Part shown: positions 7,171 through 16,189 of the stretch, in pieces
Numbering within the stretch: the first letter of the stretch is position 1
Layout of the letters: the number at the start of each line of letters is the position of its first letter
Assembly (NCBI GenBank): GCA_011390335.1
Contig: JAABSO010000016.1
Location: 1-64,000, forward strand
Source of the DNA: Desulfotignum sp.
GTDB lineage: Bacteria; Desulfobacterota; Desulfobacteria; Desulfobacterales; Desulfobacteraceae
DNA length: 64,000 nucleotides
Direction of reading: 5' to 3'
Translations under genes and position numbers: made by a program
The notes under the pieces: model-generated
Seen by the model: only the letters and a program-made list of their open reading frames with translations
The model's database searches: none
What the model was told of the DNA's origin: nothing

Positions 7171-8859
7171 ATGCTGCCTGTGCTGCTGTCTCTGGGAATT
7201 TTGTATCTGCTGGCCCTGGGTGCCGGCCGGATCAGTGCGTCTCTGGGGATTCCCCGGGTCACCGGTTATCTGGCCGTGGGCGTGGCTGCCGGCCCCTCTG
7301 TGAGCGGCATGCTGGGTATACCCGGGGTGATTACCACAGGGCAGTTTCATGACCTGATCCCTGTACATGATATGATCCTGGGGCTGATTGTTTTTACCAT
7401 CGGCGGCAGTTTCAGCCTGAAGGCGGTGCGGAAAATCGGATCAGGGCTGTTTCTCATCAGTGCTTTTGAGATCGGGCTGACCGCACTGCTGGTGGGAGCG
7501 GGCACCTATTTGTTGAGCCGGTCGGTTCTGGTGGCCGGGTTTCTGGCGGTGATGTCCGTGACCACGGCACCGGCCGCCACCCAGATGGTTATACGGGAGT
7601 GTCAGTCCGAGGGTCCTTTGACCGACACCATCCTGCCCTTGATCGGCATCAACAACCTGGTGGCCATTGTCGCTTTCATCCTCCTGGGCATCGCGCTGCC
7701 CGATGCAGCAGGATCTGTGTCAGGAACGGTTTATCAGATTGCGGTCCCGGTGGTTCTGGGTATCGGCACCGGCCTTTTGGTTGCGGTGATGGATCAGCGG
7801 CTGACCCGCCTGGTGGACCGGCAGATTCTGGTTCTGGCCGCTGTTTTCATTACCGTGGGTATGGCCGCATTTCTGGATATATCTGCCATGCTGGCCACCC
7901 TTTTTGCCGGTGTTGCCACTGTCAACGCATCCCCGTTCGGCCGCCGGACCATCAAAGATCTGTCAGCCGTTGACTATCCTTTGTATGTCCTGTTTTTCAT
8001 CATGGCCGGTGCGGAACTTCACCTGGAATCCCTGGTTCATATGGGATGGATAGGTGCGGTGTATGTGGTTTTGCGCAGTGTCGGAAAATATGCCGGCTGC
8101 ACATTGGGGGCATTTGCCGCCAAGACATCCCATGTCCAGAAAAAATGGCTGGGGCCTGCCATGCTGGCCCAGGCGGGTTTGGCCATCGGTCTTGCCGGTA
8201 CCCTGGCCCGGTCCTGGCCCGGCCCCGGCCAGAGCATCCAGACGGTCGTGCTGGCGGCAGTGGTGGTGTTTGAGGTGGCAGGGCCTCTGCTGACACGACT
8301 GTCCCTGGTGAATGCCGGAGAGGTGACCGTGTTCAATCTCATGGCCCTGCGGAGTCCGGTGGGGTTCACCGAAGGCCTGGGCCAGGTTGTGCACCAGGTG
8401 AAAGATGCCTTTGGGGTCGCCCTTTCCGGGGCCGCCAGCCACCGGGCCGGTATCCGCGTCTCCCACATCATGCGGCGCAATGTGGAGGTGATTTCCAATG
8501 ACACCCCGTTTGATGAGGTCCTGAAAGCACTGGGGAATTCCCGTTATGATCAGCTGCCTGTGGTCAACAGGCAGAATGAGCTGGCGGGGGTGATCAAATA
8601 TGCCGATATCGCCGGCACACTTTTCGAACCCGGACTTCGGAAAATCGTTGTGGCCGGGGATATCACCACCCGGATCACCCTGAAGCTGACGCCGGAAGAC
8701 ACCATTGAAACTGCCATGAAGGCACTGAAGAAACATCCCAGTGACACCTATCTGGTGGTGGTGGACAAAGATGATCCCAAAAAGCTTATGGGCATGGTGC
8801 GGCACAATGATGTCTTGTCCACGCACCTGTACCAGGGTTCAGAATCAAACAGCAGGTGA
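7171..8859 (+). CDS. CPA2/KefB-like cation:proton antiporter with CBS domains
   Basis: A 562-residue integral membrane protein. About twelve hydrophobic segments fill residues 1-385 (Na+/H+ exchanger family, with NNLVAIVAF and APAATQM in the transport core). The cytosolic C-terminus carries a CBS pair (SHIMRRNVEVISNDTPFDEV and TRITLKLTPEDTIETAMKAL), which in such proteins senses adenine nucleotides. Function is probably Na+ or K+/H+ exchange at the inner membrane; ion specificity cannot be read. A strong GAGGAGG precedes the ATG. Confidence 0.9.
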   Translation: MLPVLLSLGILYLLALGAGRISASLGIPRVTGYLAVGVAAGPSVSGMLGIPGVITTGQFHDLIPVHDMILGLIVFTIGGSFSLKAVRKIGSGLFLISAFEIGLTALLVGAGTYLLSRSVLVAGFLAVMSVTTAPAATQMVIRECQSEGPLTDTILPLIGINNLVAIVAFILLGIALPDAAGSVSGTVYQIAVPVVLGIGTGLLVAVMDQRLTRLVDRQILVLAAVFITVGMAAFLDISAMLATLFAGVATVNASPFGRRTIKDLSAVDYPLYVLFFIMAGAELHLESLVHMGWIGAVYVVLRSVGKYAGCTLGAFAAKTSHVQKKWLGPAMLAQAGLAIGLAGTLARSWPGPGQSIQTVVLAAVVVFEVAGPLLTRLSLVNAGEVTVFNLMALRSPVGFTEGLGQVVHQVKDAFGVALSGAASHRAGIRVSHIMRRNVEVISNDTPFDEVLKALGNSRYDQLPVVNRQNELAGVIKYADIAGTLFEPGLRKIVVAGDITTRITLKLTPEDTIETAMKALKKHPSDTYLVVVDKDDPKKLMGMVRHNDVLSTHLYQGSESNSR

Positions 8860-8889
8860 AATGGCCATGAGTATGCCTGTCAGGTGGTC

Positions 8890-8995
8890 TTTCAACCGGA
8901 TCCATGCGCTGCCCTTGCCCAGAATCCCGGACATACTGTTCAAACCGGATCTTCCTACCATAGAGAGAATCAGGCAAAGATGTCAGTTTTTTTGA
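8890..8995 (+). pseudogene. duplicated 3' end of the YprB-like gene
   Basis: Encodes RIHALPLPRIPDILFKPDLP and a short tail, matching the C-terminus of the 6094-6948 product (THALPLPKIPDIPFKPDLS) at both protein and DNA level. No other part of that gene is present. It sits directly after the antiporter stop and overlaps the 3' end of the opposing ATPase gene by a few bases. Confidence 0.6.
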
Positions 8996-10383
8996 GCGGT
9001 GTGCGTGACTTGCTCCCGGGTTTCATTCAACACTTTCGGCAGTGCTTCCACCAGGTATAAAGGCAGGGAAAGCAGTGTGTAACCTGCAGTTTCAATGCCG
9101 TTTTTTGTACTGATCCGGTGGGTAATTTTCTGAAGGCCCGGAGGATTCAGGTCAAATCTGACAGCCAGGGAAATGTTTTTTTTTGTGACAAACTGTTGCA
9201 GCGATTTCAATGATCCGCTTTTTCCTGATTTGACTTCAACCGGGATGATCCATGGGCCATGGGAAATGACATAATCGATTTCTGCATTGGCTGTTCTGGC
9301 CTGTCTGACCCAGTAATGCAATGATGGCAAAAAATTGGGGGCTGTCAAAAGGTGCTGGCCGATGAACTGTTCGGCAATGGCGCCTTCATTGACAAGATCA
9401 CGGTCAGGAAAGGATTGAAGATAGGTCCAGTCATTGCCGCAGACATGATTCATCAGCCCGATATCCATGAACAGTAATTTGTAAACAGTTTCTTTGATGT
9501 CCGTATTCAGCGGAAGGCCGGAACAATGGCTGTGATAAATCCTGTGGCAGATTTTTGCTTTTGTTAAGAGATCGAGGATCTCCTTGATTTTTCCAGACGG
9601 GTGCTCCCGGGAGATGTTGCTGTATTTTACCTTATCCCCGACAATCCTCGGGATGGTTCTGAAAACTCTCTGCATGAGAACCAGTTGATGGGATCGGGCA
9701 TATTTGGAAAAATCATCCTCATAGGTTTCAGCGATAGAACGGTGAACATCTCCCACATCTCTGAGAGATCCGCTTTCACACCATACCTGCACCGCTTCCG
9801 GCATGCCGCCTGTAAACACATATTTGCGCTGCTCTTTTTTGAGTTTTTCATGGGCTGCCGCCGGAAGGGGGGATGTCATGGAAAAATCCTGGATATATCC
9901 GGTTAAAGACGGCTCAGCAGCAAGGATGAACTCTGTGAATGTCATGGGGCCCAGATGCATGTATTCGATACGTCCGACCGGCATTGAGAATGAGTGATCA
10001 GCTAGGGTGAATTCCAGAAGCGAACCTGCGGCAATGACCGGCAATTCTTTTTTTTCTTCATAAAAATAGCGCAGAAGCTGGAGAGCATGCGGTGTAGATT
10101 GAATCTCGTCAAGGAAAAGTATGGCACCAGGGGTCGAAACCGGAATGCCGCTCAATGCTTCGATTTCTCTTAAGGCAGCATCTGTATCCAGGGTTTTGAA
10201 AATATCATCCAGAAACAGATGCCGTTCCAGATTGATTTCGATCAGGGGTTTTTTCTGTTTTCTGGCAAATTGCCTGACCAGTGTGGATTTGCCGACCTGT
10301 CGGGCACCTCTGATGACCAGCGGCTTCCGGTTTGATTTTTTGATCCAGGTTTCGAGATAGGTTTCTGCCAGACGGTACATCAT
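8983..10383 (-). CDS. AAA ATPase with DUF4143 domain
   Basis: A 466-residue protein of the AAA_14/DUF4143 family. Walker A is RGARQVGKSTLV near residue 30 and Walker B is ILFLDEIQ near residue 90. The C-terminal DUF4143 domain has a restriction-endonuclease-like signature (TANAEIDYVI, PVEVKSGKSG). These proteins are common in mobile and defence-rich regions; their role is not well defined. An upstream ATG at 10407 lies inside the operator palindrome, while GGGGGTG sits at a good distance before the ATG at 10383, so I choose the shorter form. Confidence 0.85.
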   Translation of the reverse strand: MMYRLAETYLETWIKKSNRKPLVIRGARQVGKSTLVRQFARKQKKPLIEINLERHLFLDDIFKTLDTDAALREIEALSGIPVSTPGAILFLDEIQSTPHALQLLRYFYEEKKELPVIAAGSLLEFTLADHSFSMPVGRIEYMHLGPMTFTEFILAAEPSLTGYIQDFSMTSPLPAAAHEKLKKEQRKYVFTGGMPEAVQVWCESGSLRDVGDVHRSIAETYEDDFSKYARSHQLVLMQRVFRTIPRIVGDKVKYSNISREHPSGKIKEILDLLTKAKICHRIYHSHCSGLPLNTDIKETVYKLLFMDIGLMNHVCGNDWTYLQSFPDRDLVNEGAIAEQFIGQHLLTAPNFLPSLHYWVRQARTANAEIDYVISHGPWIIPVEVKSGKSGSLKSLQQFVTKKNISLAVRFDLNPPGLQKITHRISTKNGIETAGYTLLSLPLYLVEALPKVLNETREQVTHTAQKN

Positions 10384-10388
10384 ATTAA

Positions 10389-10435
10389 AACACCCCCGTA
10401 TTTTCATTTAATTGATATCAAAATACGGGGGTGTT
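10389..10435 (-). promoter_or_regulatory. operator palindrome overlapping the ATPase leader
   Basis: A perfect inverted repeat with 16-base arms (AACACCCCCGTATTTT and its complement) and a 15-base spacer, ending six bases before the chosen ATG. The proximal arm also supplies the ribosome binding site, so a protein bound here, or the RNA hairpin, would block expression directly. Confidence 0.6.
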
Positions 10436-10508
10436 GTCAATTTTTTTCTGCCCGCATATGAGTGATTTGTGCAGCCTGGGAGAGACGACATGGATGTAAC
10501 GCATATGA

Positions 10509-10566
10509 CTGTTTTAACCGCTATTCCAAAACAGTCAAGGCTATTTTGGAATAGCGGTTAAAACAG
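10509..10566. repeat. palindromic element, copy A
   Basis: Perfect 23-base arms (CTGTTTTAACCGCTATTCC AAAA and complement) around a 12-base loop. It is related to copy B at 16121-16176 and the half copy at 4388-4434. The surrounding 10436-10815 stretch contains no convincing gene. Confidence 0.65.
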
Positions 10567-10815
10567 CAGAGCAGACCGCCGGTGAAATGGTCTTTGGTGC
10601 GCCTGGAACGTGGTTTTTCAGTCATTATCTTTATCGATCTTGCGCCATATCTCAGATTTCCTCTTTGCCCGGATCGAAGCGTGTCTGAACGAGATGGCAG
10701 GTCAAAAAGGCCATGTCTGCCTGACGATTCCGTACATGGTTCTGGACGGGGCCCCGGTTTTTTGATAAAAGGCACAAAGCGGTATGCAACCATTTTTTTT
10801 CAGGAAGTTTGATCC

Positions 10816-11436
10816 ATGATGCAGGTGAGTACGTGGTTTGCCTTTTTTGTGATGATGACGGCCATTGCCTATACCCCGGGGCCCATGACCATGTTTGCCA
10901 TGTCCTCCAGTGTAAAACATGGATTTTATCGGACCCTGCCGGGTATTTTCGGCGGTTCGGCAGCCTATATGATCCAGATGGTCGTGGTGTACCTGGGGCT
11001 CGGGGTGATTGTCCAGAACTCCACGCTTGTCTTCAACACCATCAAATGGGTGGGGGTCATCTATCTGATCCTGCTGGGGATCAAAAACTGGCGGCAGTCT
11101 GTCCAGGATATGGAGATGACCCATACCGGCCTGCCCGTCTCCCCGGTCAAGCAGTTTTCTTTGGGGTGTGCCACCGGCATGTCCAACCCGAAATCCGTGC
11201 TGGTGTTTACTGTTTTGTTTCCCCAGTTTATCCAGCCGGATCATTACACCGCCCATTTTGCTGTTCTGGCGGCCAGTTTCTTCGTCATCCAGGGCAGCAG
11301 CGCACTGGCCTATGCCCTGTTCGGCGCCCGGGTGTTCAAATGGCTGCGGCAGCGGAACCTGGCCCATGTCCAGAATCGGATCACGGCGGTGATCCTTTTT
11401 TGCGCCGGCGGAATACTGGCGGTGAGCAAAAAATAG
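10816..11436 (+). CDS. LysE/RhtB-family amino-acid exporter
   Basis: A 206-residue membrane protein with about six hydrophobic segments. The family signature is visible near the N-terminus (AYTPGPMTMFAMSSSVKHG) and in GMSNPKSVLVFTVLFPQF. Such proteins export amino acids or similar small solutes across the inner membrane; the substrate is unknown. An AGGAAG site lies before the ATG. It is followed 66 bases later by the amidohydrolase. Confidence 0.9.
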   Translation: MMQVSTWFAFFVMMTAIAYTPGPMTMFAMSSSVKHGFYRTLPGIFGGSAAYMIQMVVVYLGLGVIVQNSTLVFNTIKWVGVIYLILLGIKNWRQSVQDMEMTHTGLPVSPVKQFSLGCATGMSNPKSVLVFTVLFPQFIQPDHYTAHFAVLAASFFVIQGSSALAYALFGARVFKWLRQRNLAHVQNRITAVILFCAGGILAVSKK

Positions 11437-11502
11437 GCGGCCGGTTTCCGGCCGAAAGACAATAATAAGTGGCATTGTATTCTGCCATGTGGAGGGCAAC
11501 CG

Positions 11503-12396
11503 TTGCTGTCGCCTGAACTTCCTTTTTTCAATGACCCGGAGGGCAGGGGCCTGCCTGCCGGCATCCCCTGTGTGATCGACAGCCATGTGCATGTGTTTCC
11601 CGATGCGGTGTTCGAGGCGGTGCGAAGCTGGTTTGACGCCCATGCCTGGCGGATCCGTTACCGGGACACCAGTGACAATTTGATCCGGTTTCTGCTGGAT
11701 CGGGGCGTGGCCCATGTGGTCGCGCTGCAGTATGCCCATAAGCCCGGTATCGCCCGGGAACTCAATGATTACATGGCAGGTCTGTGCCGGATGTTTCAGG
11801 GGAAGGTGACCGGCATGGCCACGGTGTTTCCCGGAGAGGCGGGGGCGGCGGATATTCTAAAACAGGCATTTGACCGGGGCCTGGGGGGTGTGAAGCTGCA
11901 TCTCCATGTCCAGTGTTTTGACATGGACAGCCCGCACATGGATGAGATCTGCGCAGTGTGCGCGGCCCATGGCAAACCCATGGTGGTGCATGCCGGCCGG
12001 GAGCCCAAAAGTGACCACTACCGGTGCGATCCATACAAGCTGTGCCGGGCGGACAAGGTGGCAGGGGTTCTCACCCGGTTTCCGGACCTCAAATTCTGTG
12101 TGCCCCATCTGGGGTTTGACGAGATAGCCGCCTACCAGTCACTGATGGCGGTCCACGACAACCTGTGGCTGGATACCGCAATGGTGCTCACCGATTATTT
12201 TCCCGCCCATGCCCGGCCGGATCTCCGGGGGTTTCCTTTGGACCGGATCATGTATGGATCGGATTTTCCCAACATTCCCTATGCCTGGGACCGGGAACTC
12301 AAATGGCTGGCAGATGCCGGGTTTTCTGAATCAGAACTGGAAGGGCTCACCTGGCAGAATGCCCAGCGGTTTTTAAATCTCCGGGATATTGGATAA
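11503..12396 (+). CDS. amidohydrolase-family metal-dependent hydrolase
   Basis: A 297-residue TIM-barrel hydrolase (Amidohydro_2 type). The metal-binding motif is IDSHVHVF near residue 25; further likely ligands are His in KLHLHVQ and MVVHAGRE, His in PHLGFDE and Asp in MYGSDFPN. Related enzymes are lactonases, decarboxylases or hydrolases; the substrate is open. The start is TTG at 11503, supported by GGAGGG six bases upstream. No in-frame ATG fits the N-terminus better. Confidence 0.85.
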   Translation: MLSPELPFFNDPEGRGLPAGIPCVIDSHVHVFPDAVFEAVRSWFDAHAWRIRYRDTSDNLIRFLLDRGVAHVVALQYAHKPGIARELNDYMAGLCRMFQGKVTGMATVFPGEAGAADILKQAFDRGLGGVKLHLHVQCFDMDSPHMDEICAVCAAHGKPMVVHAGREPKSDHYRCDPYKLCRADKVAGVLTRFPDLKFCVPHLGFDEIAAYQSLMAVHDNLWLDTAMVLTDYFPAHARPDLRGFPLDRIMYGSDFPNIPYAWDRELKWLADAGFSESELEGLTWQNAQRFLNLRDIG

Positions 12397-12509
12397 TGTC
12401 CGGATTGTCAGGATGCGGAAAATGTCAGGTGCTGCTGTCCTGAAGTTCAGGGGGACCGCTGGTGAAGCAGAAGCTGCCGGAGCTCTTTATTCTTCATGCA
12501 AAAAAGTTT

Positions 12510-13181
12510 TCAGCCTTTGCCGGACACGGCCAGGCAGTTGAGCCAGGCAAAGGATTTTCGGCCCAGTCCGTCGGATGAGATGGTGGAGGTGATGATGTCA
12601 AACCCGGTGTGCCGGCAGATGCCGGTCCAGGCGGTAGGAGTCATGGCGGTGAACCGGCGGCCTTTGGCATCGCATTCATCGGCCTGAATATCGTCCCGGT
12701 GCAGGGGCACGGAGAAAAACAGGCGGCCTTCAGGGACAAGGACCTGGCGGATTCCGGAAAAGACTTCCTGGATGGCGGGCCGGGTCAGGTGCATGAGGGT
12801 GGCGACGGCATACACCCCGTCAAAGGGTCCCAGGGAAGGGGTCAGGTCCCGGGGCAGGCAGAGACGGCAGAAGCGGCCGGCAAGGACCGGATGGCAGGCC
12901 GCGGCCGCATCGATCATCTCCTGAACCGCATCCGAGGCAATCACATCGAATCCGTTGGCCAGCATGTATGCGGCGTCCCTGCCTGAACCGCATCCCAGTT
13001 CCAGAAGGCGGGCGCCCGGGGGAAAAGCTGCTGCGAGAAGGGCTTGCAGTTCCGGGACATCTGCGGATTCATACCGCTGGACCAGGTCTTTCCAGTGGGT
13101 GGTGTAATATGCGAGGGTGGTGTCAGTTACATTCAGGTCTTGGTTCCCAACCAGAGATGCCTGTTCAAGGTAGTTTTCCAT
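12510..13181 (-). CDS. class I SAM-dependent methyltransferase
   Basis: A 223-residue methyltransferase with motif I LLELGCGSGRDAAYM, a motif II-like FDVIASDAVQEM and FDGVYAVATLMHL. An upstream frame extends to 13340, but AGGAG lies eight bases before the ATG at 13181 and the extra 53 residues look non-conserved, so I choose the shorter form. Motifs resemble the methyltransferase at 2-613. The substrate is unknown. Confidence 0.88.
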   Translation of the reverse strand: MENYLEQASLVGNQDLNVTDTTLAYYTTHWKDLVQRYESADVPELQALLAAAFPPGARLLELGCGSGRDAAYMLANGFDVIASDAVQEMIDAAAACHPVLAGRFCRLCLPRDLTPSLGPFDGVYAVATLMHLTRPAIQEVFSGIRQVLVPEGRLFFSVPLHRDDIQADECDAKGRRFTAMTPTAWTGICRHTGFDIITSTISSDGLGRKSFAWLNCLAVSGKG

Positions 13182-13386
13182 GACCTGACTCCTTGTGTTA
13201 TCAATTTTATGACAAAGCAGATTACAACCCGATGATCCGGTATCGGCCGGGGACTGTTTTCTTATACATTCATATCGGCTGGCTGATACAAAATCAACCA
13301 TGAAAAGGGATACCCCTTGTAAAGCCTGGAAAAAAGTCAAAATTGTAGTATGCCGTTATCCAAATCCATGACCGCCCAAAAAAAAG

Positions 13387-13525
13387 ATGCGTTACAACAG
13401 GGAGAAAAAACTGGTGGATATCAAGGAAAACCCAAAGCCGGCACATATTCTTGTGGTGGATGATGATGAAGCCATCCGGGATGCACTCAGGGAGATTCTG
13501 GAAGATGACTATGATGTCACCTCAA
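13387..13525 (+). pseudogene. response-regulator receiver, 5' fragment
   Basis: Encodes the beginning of a CheY-like receiver (HILVVDDDEAIRDALREILE, then DDYDVTS) with its acidic pocket. A GTG at 13414 preceded by AGGGAG is the likely original start. After about 13520 the frame runs into the antisense of a solute-binding-protein gene and loses all receiver similarity. The phospho-acceptor Asp and the rest of the domain are missing. Confidence 0.65.
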
Positions 13526-14135
13526 TTCCAGTTCCGGAATCTCCTCCAGGCCGGATGCCACGGCCTGGTCCAGATACTGGCGGGCAAGACCCTGGGCATT
13601 GTCCGGCAGGGGGCTGCCCGGGCTGTATCCCGGCATTCCCGGCGGAAGAATGGTCCTGGCGATGTCAAACTGGCCCTTGTAAACCTGGCTCACAAAGGCG
13701 GTCCGGTCAATGGCGGCGGGGGTCCAGCCGGATCAGCCGGGAGATGGAAAACACCACATCTGCTGCAGTTACCGGGTCTCCGTTGTGGAACCGGGTATTT
13801 TCCCGCAGTTCAAACCGGTAGACGTGTCCATTCTCTTCCACCTGCCAGGTTCGGGCCAGAGCGGGCAGCACGGTCAGATATTCATCAAACCGGACCAATC
13901 CCTCAAAAATCTGACTGACAACCGCCACCCCATACTGATCCTTTACCCGGGCCGGATCCAGGGTGGCTGGATTGCTGGGTAGAGGTATCCGGTAAATGCC
14001 TCCAGATACAGGGACGTCTGCGGCAGCTCCCTTTGAGGAAGCTGTCTGGTCCCCCGAATCTGAACATCCGTGGGGCACAAACAAAACAAAAAGCAGCCAA
14101 ATCCCTGAGGTGAAGCAGATCTTGAAACGGTTCAC
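13521..14135 (-). pseudogene. family 5 solute-binding lipoprotein, broken
   Basis: The N-terminal 140 residues are intact: a lipoprotein signal ending VPHGC, then the SBP family 5 region (GGIYRIPLPSNPATLDPARV, VVSQIFEGLVRFDE, FHNGDPVTAADVVFSI). After RLIRLDP the frame stops at 13707. A different frame carries a downstream piece of the same family (AFVSQVYKGQFDIARTILPP, GMPGYSPGSPLPDNAQG) and ends at the junction with the receiver fragment. A normal member has about 500 residues, so a large internal part and the 3' end are gone. Confidence 0.7.
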
Positions 14136-14322
14136 CGAACCTCCCTGTCACCATCGTTCCAAAAATGAAAAACCGTATCAAACAATATTAATGGACGCAA
14201 GGATTCAAAAAATACACCAAAAGTAAAGGCGCAACCGGTATCCGGTAACGCCTTTCAAGGTAGGTCTGCACAAATTGTATCTTAATTTTCAGACTTAGTA
14301 AGGTCCTCCCCCGCCACAAGCC

Positions 14323-14478
14323 ATGGGGGGCACCAGGAATCAGCTGCAAGGGGAGAATTTTTTTTCACTGCTGGTTCTTGCCAATCCTGAAAGCCCCTAT
14401 TCCCAGGAAATGGTCAAACTGGTGACGCGCCTGGCAAAAATGTATACCATCGGCCTGAAGTTGAAGCTTGCAGGATAG
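14323..14478 (+). other. small ORF, 51 codons, unrecognised
   Basis: Open frame MGGTRNQLQGENFFSLLVLA to a C-terminus ending LKLKLAG. The central part (VLANPESPYSQEMVKLVTRL) looks coding and resembles the start of small Rossmann-like DsrE-type proteins, but the length is too short for a full domain. No clear ribosome binding site is seen. It is probably a gene fragment in the gene-poor stretch 14136-14531. Confidence 0.3.
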
Positions 14479-14531
14479 CAAAAAATTTTGCCGGAATCCC
14501 TGACCGGGGGGACCACCCGCCGGTCACTTAG

Positions 14532-15749
14532 TCATGCTTCTGAATTTTTCAACTTATTCAGTCGGTAACTGATATCCCGGTCAAGCGTCTGAATCTCCGT
14601 ATCCGGAACACCATATGCTGCATATACATCCTTCCAGGCCGACACCGCCCGGATTATTGCATTGATGATGTGATCGGGTTTTTTTATTTTCAGGTCGGCG
14701 GCGTATGCAAGAAACACCGATCTGTTGGGTGAAAATTCTCCGGATCCCTTTGGAAATGACAGTGCGTGAGACCGTTTCCCATGAATATCGGGCAGCAGGT
14801 CATAAGCAGGAGACAGGCAATAACCGGTTTCTTTGTGGAGCATACAAAAATTTTTCAGGTGATCATCTGTGTTGCCGATGGCGGCATTGAAAACCATTTG
14901 CAGGAACAATGCCGGGATATCAACTGATGGCTGGATACTGTATTTTTTTACCGCCTTGAAAATATCCTCGTACCATGCATGATATTGGGCATTTAAAATT
15001 GTTTTCATGCTGATCATATGGTATCTGCCACCATCGTCAGCCACATCGAACCGTTTCACCAGTAACGCTTTCCGGGAACCCGCGGTGAGGATTTTGAACT
15101 CAGGCACTTTTAAGCCCGAATTTTCGGCCAGTTTCAATGTAGCCGCTTCCATTTGTTCTATATGAAAATGGTCGTTGTGTTTAGGAAATTTTGCAAGCCA
15201 CAGGGAATTGTCTTTATCCCGAACCAGTGATTTGGGCCTGGCACCACCGGGAGAACTGCCAGAAATGGCCAATGAGCAAAATTCCTGATCGCTCAATTGT
15301 TCGCCGGCATCATACCTTACTGCCAGTTCAAGTAATTGTTCCAGATTCAGAATATCAGCAGAGGGGTCCTGTGTCCTGATTGAATTGCCGGTTTCAAAAC
15401 AGAGTGCTCCCATGCCGCTGTTACCAAGGGCTTCAAGTAATCTGGGTTCTGTCTGTTCACGGGGGGGGAGGGTTGCTTTGCGTACCAGAATTTTTCTACC
15501 CCAGTCATCCGGCAGGGCATCTTCAAAAACCCCGTGGATTCCCTGGGGCCGATTGGATGGGAATTCTTTCGGGGTCAGCGGCAGGTTGGCAGGATCCAGT
15601 GGAAACGCATCAGGATGCTGCAAATATTCCGGTGTATAGCGAAATGCCCCCTTAATCCTGCCGTTTGCTTCCGGGGTTCCGGTGATAATCTCGCCGCATT
15701 TTATTTTCAAGCTGTTTGGGAAAATGATGATTACATCAAGATGAAGCAA
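14532..15749 (-). CDS. hipA: HipA-family kinase toxin (second locus)
   Basis: A 405-residue HipA-type kinase. Features are the N-terminal coupling domain, SGSSPGGARPKS (nucleotide-binding loop), the catalytic IGNTDDHLKNF and SPAYDLLPD. The start is TTG directly after the hipB stop (TAATTG); an AGGAGG seven bases before the TTG supports it. The architecture differs from the HipA at 4838-6100, which has AGAQDK in the loop, so the two are distant relatives, not recent copies. Confidence 0.88.
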   Translation of the reverse strand: MLHLDVIIIFPNSLKIKCGEIITGTPEANGRIKGAFRYTPEYLQHPDAFPLDPANLPLTPKEFPSNRPQGIHGVFEDALPDDWGRKILVRKATLPPREQTEPRLLEALGNSGMGALCFETGNSIRTQDPSADILNLEQLLELAVRYDAGEQLSDQEFCSLAISGSSPGGARPKSLVRDKDNSLWLAKFPKHNDHFHIEQMEAATLKLAENSGLKVPEFKILTAGSRKALLVKRFDVADDGGRYHMISMKTILNAQYHAWYEDIFKAVKKYSIQPSVDIPALFLQMVFNAAIGNTDDHLKNFCMLHKETGYCLSPAYDLLPDIHGKRSHALSFPKGSGEFSPNRSVFLAYAADLKIKKPDHIINAIIRAVSAWKDVYAAYGVPDTEIQTLDRDISYRLNKLKNSEA

Positions 15750-16052
15750 TTATATTTTCCTCCTGGCACGCTGCCGGTCTTTTGTTTTTTTGATTCTTTC
15801 ATGTTGTGCAAATAAAGATTCTCCGGGTGTGAACAAATGATCCAGATCATCGAGCCTGTCAAGAACCGCCAGAGCTTTTACCCAGGTGCCGATCGCCACA
15901 GTGGGTTTTCCCTGTTCCATGTTTTGCAGCGTGGGTATGGAGACCCCTATCCGCCATGCAAACTCTTTCTGGGAATCATTTCGTTCCAGCCTGGCTGTTT
16001 TTAAACGTCGGCCCAGGTTTTTCAGGGCGGATTTTTCAGTATCATCAATCAT
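15750..16052 (-). CDS. hipB: HipB-like XRE-family antitoxin (second locus)
   Basis: A 100-residue helix-turn-helix protein (KNLGRRLKTARLERNDSQKE, RIGVSIPTLQNMEQGKP) with a basic C-terminal tail (KKTKDRQRARRKI). It precedes hipA with no gap. An 11-base inverted repeat (16053-16091) abuts its ATG and is the likely autoregulatory operator. Confidence 0.87.
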   Translation of the reverse strand: MIDDTEKSALKNLGRRLKTARLERNDSQKEFAWRIGVSIPTLQNMEQGKPTVAIGTWVKALAVLDRLDDLDHLFTPGESLFAQHERIKKTKDRQRARRKI

Positions 16053-16091
16053 AGTTTGTATTATATCTTAATGATCTGTTTAATACAAACT
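16053..16091 (-). promoter_or_regulatory. operator inverted repeat of the second hipBA operon
   Basis: AGTTTGTATTA and TAATACAAACT are perfect 11-base arms separated by 17 bases, placed immediately upstream of the hipB start. A strong ribosome binding site is not obvious between the repeat and the ATG. Confidence 0.5.
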
Positions 16092-16120
16092 GTAATTATT
16101 TATATCGTTTAGCATGTGGT

Positions 16121-16176
16121 TGTTTTAACCATTATTGCAAAATAGTCATGGCTATTTTGCAATAATGGTTAAAACA
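16121..16176. repeat. palindromic element, copy B
   Basis: Perfect 25-base arms (starting TGTTTTAACCATTATTGC) around a 6-base loop. The outer GTTTTAACC...GGTTAAAAC ends and the central GTCA.GGCTATTTTG are shared with copy A at 10509-10566. The internal arm bases differ but in a compensatory way, so pairing is kept. Confidence 0.65.
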
Positions 16177-16189
16177 GCCCGATTTCAGA

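Noticed and set aside
7963..8826. 287-codon minus-strand frame in the antiporter gene
   Set aside because: His/Gly-rich shadow of the CBS-domain part of the antiporter; no domain seen.
10582..10815. Open frame before the LysE-type gene, possibly a gene tail
   Set aside because: No frame gives a start or recognisable family; one frame ends LDGAPVF but similarity could not be supported.
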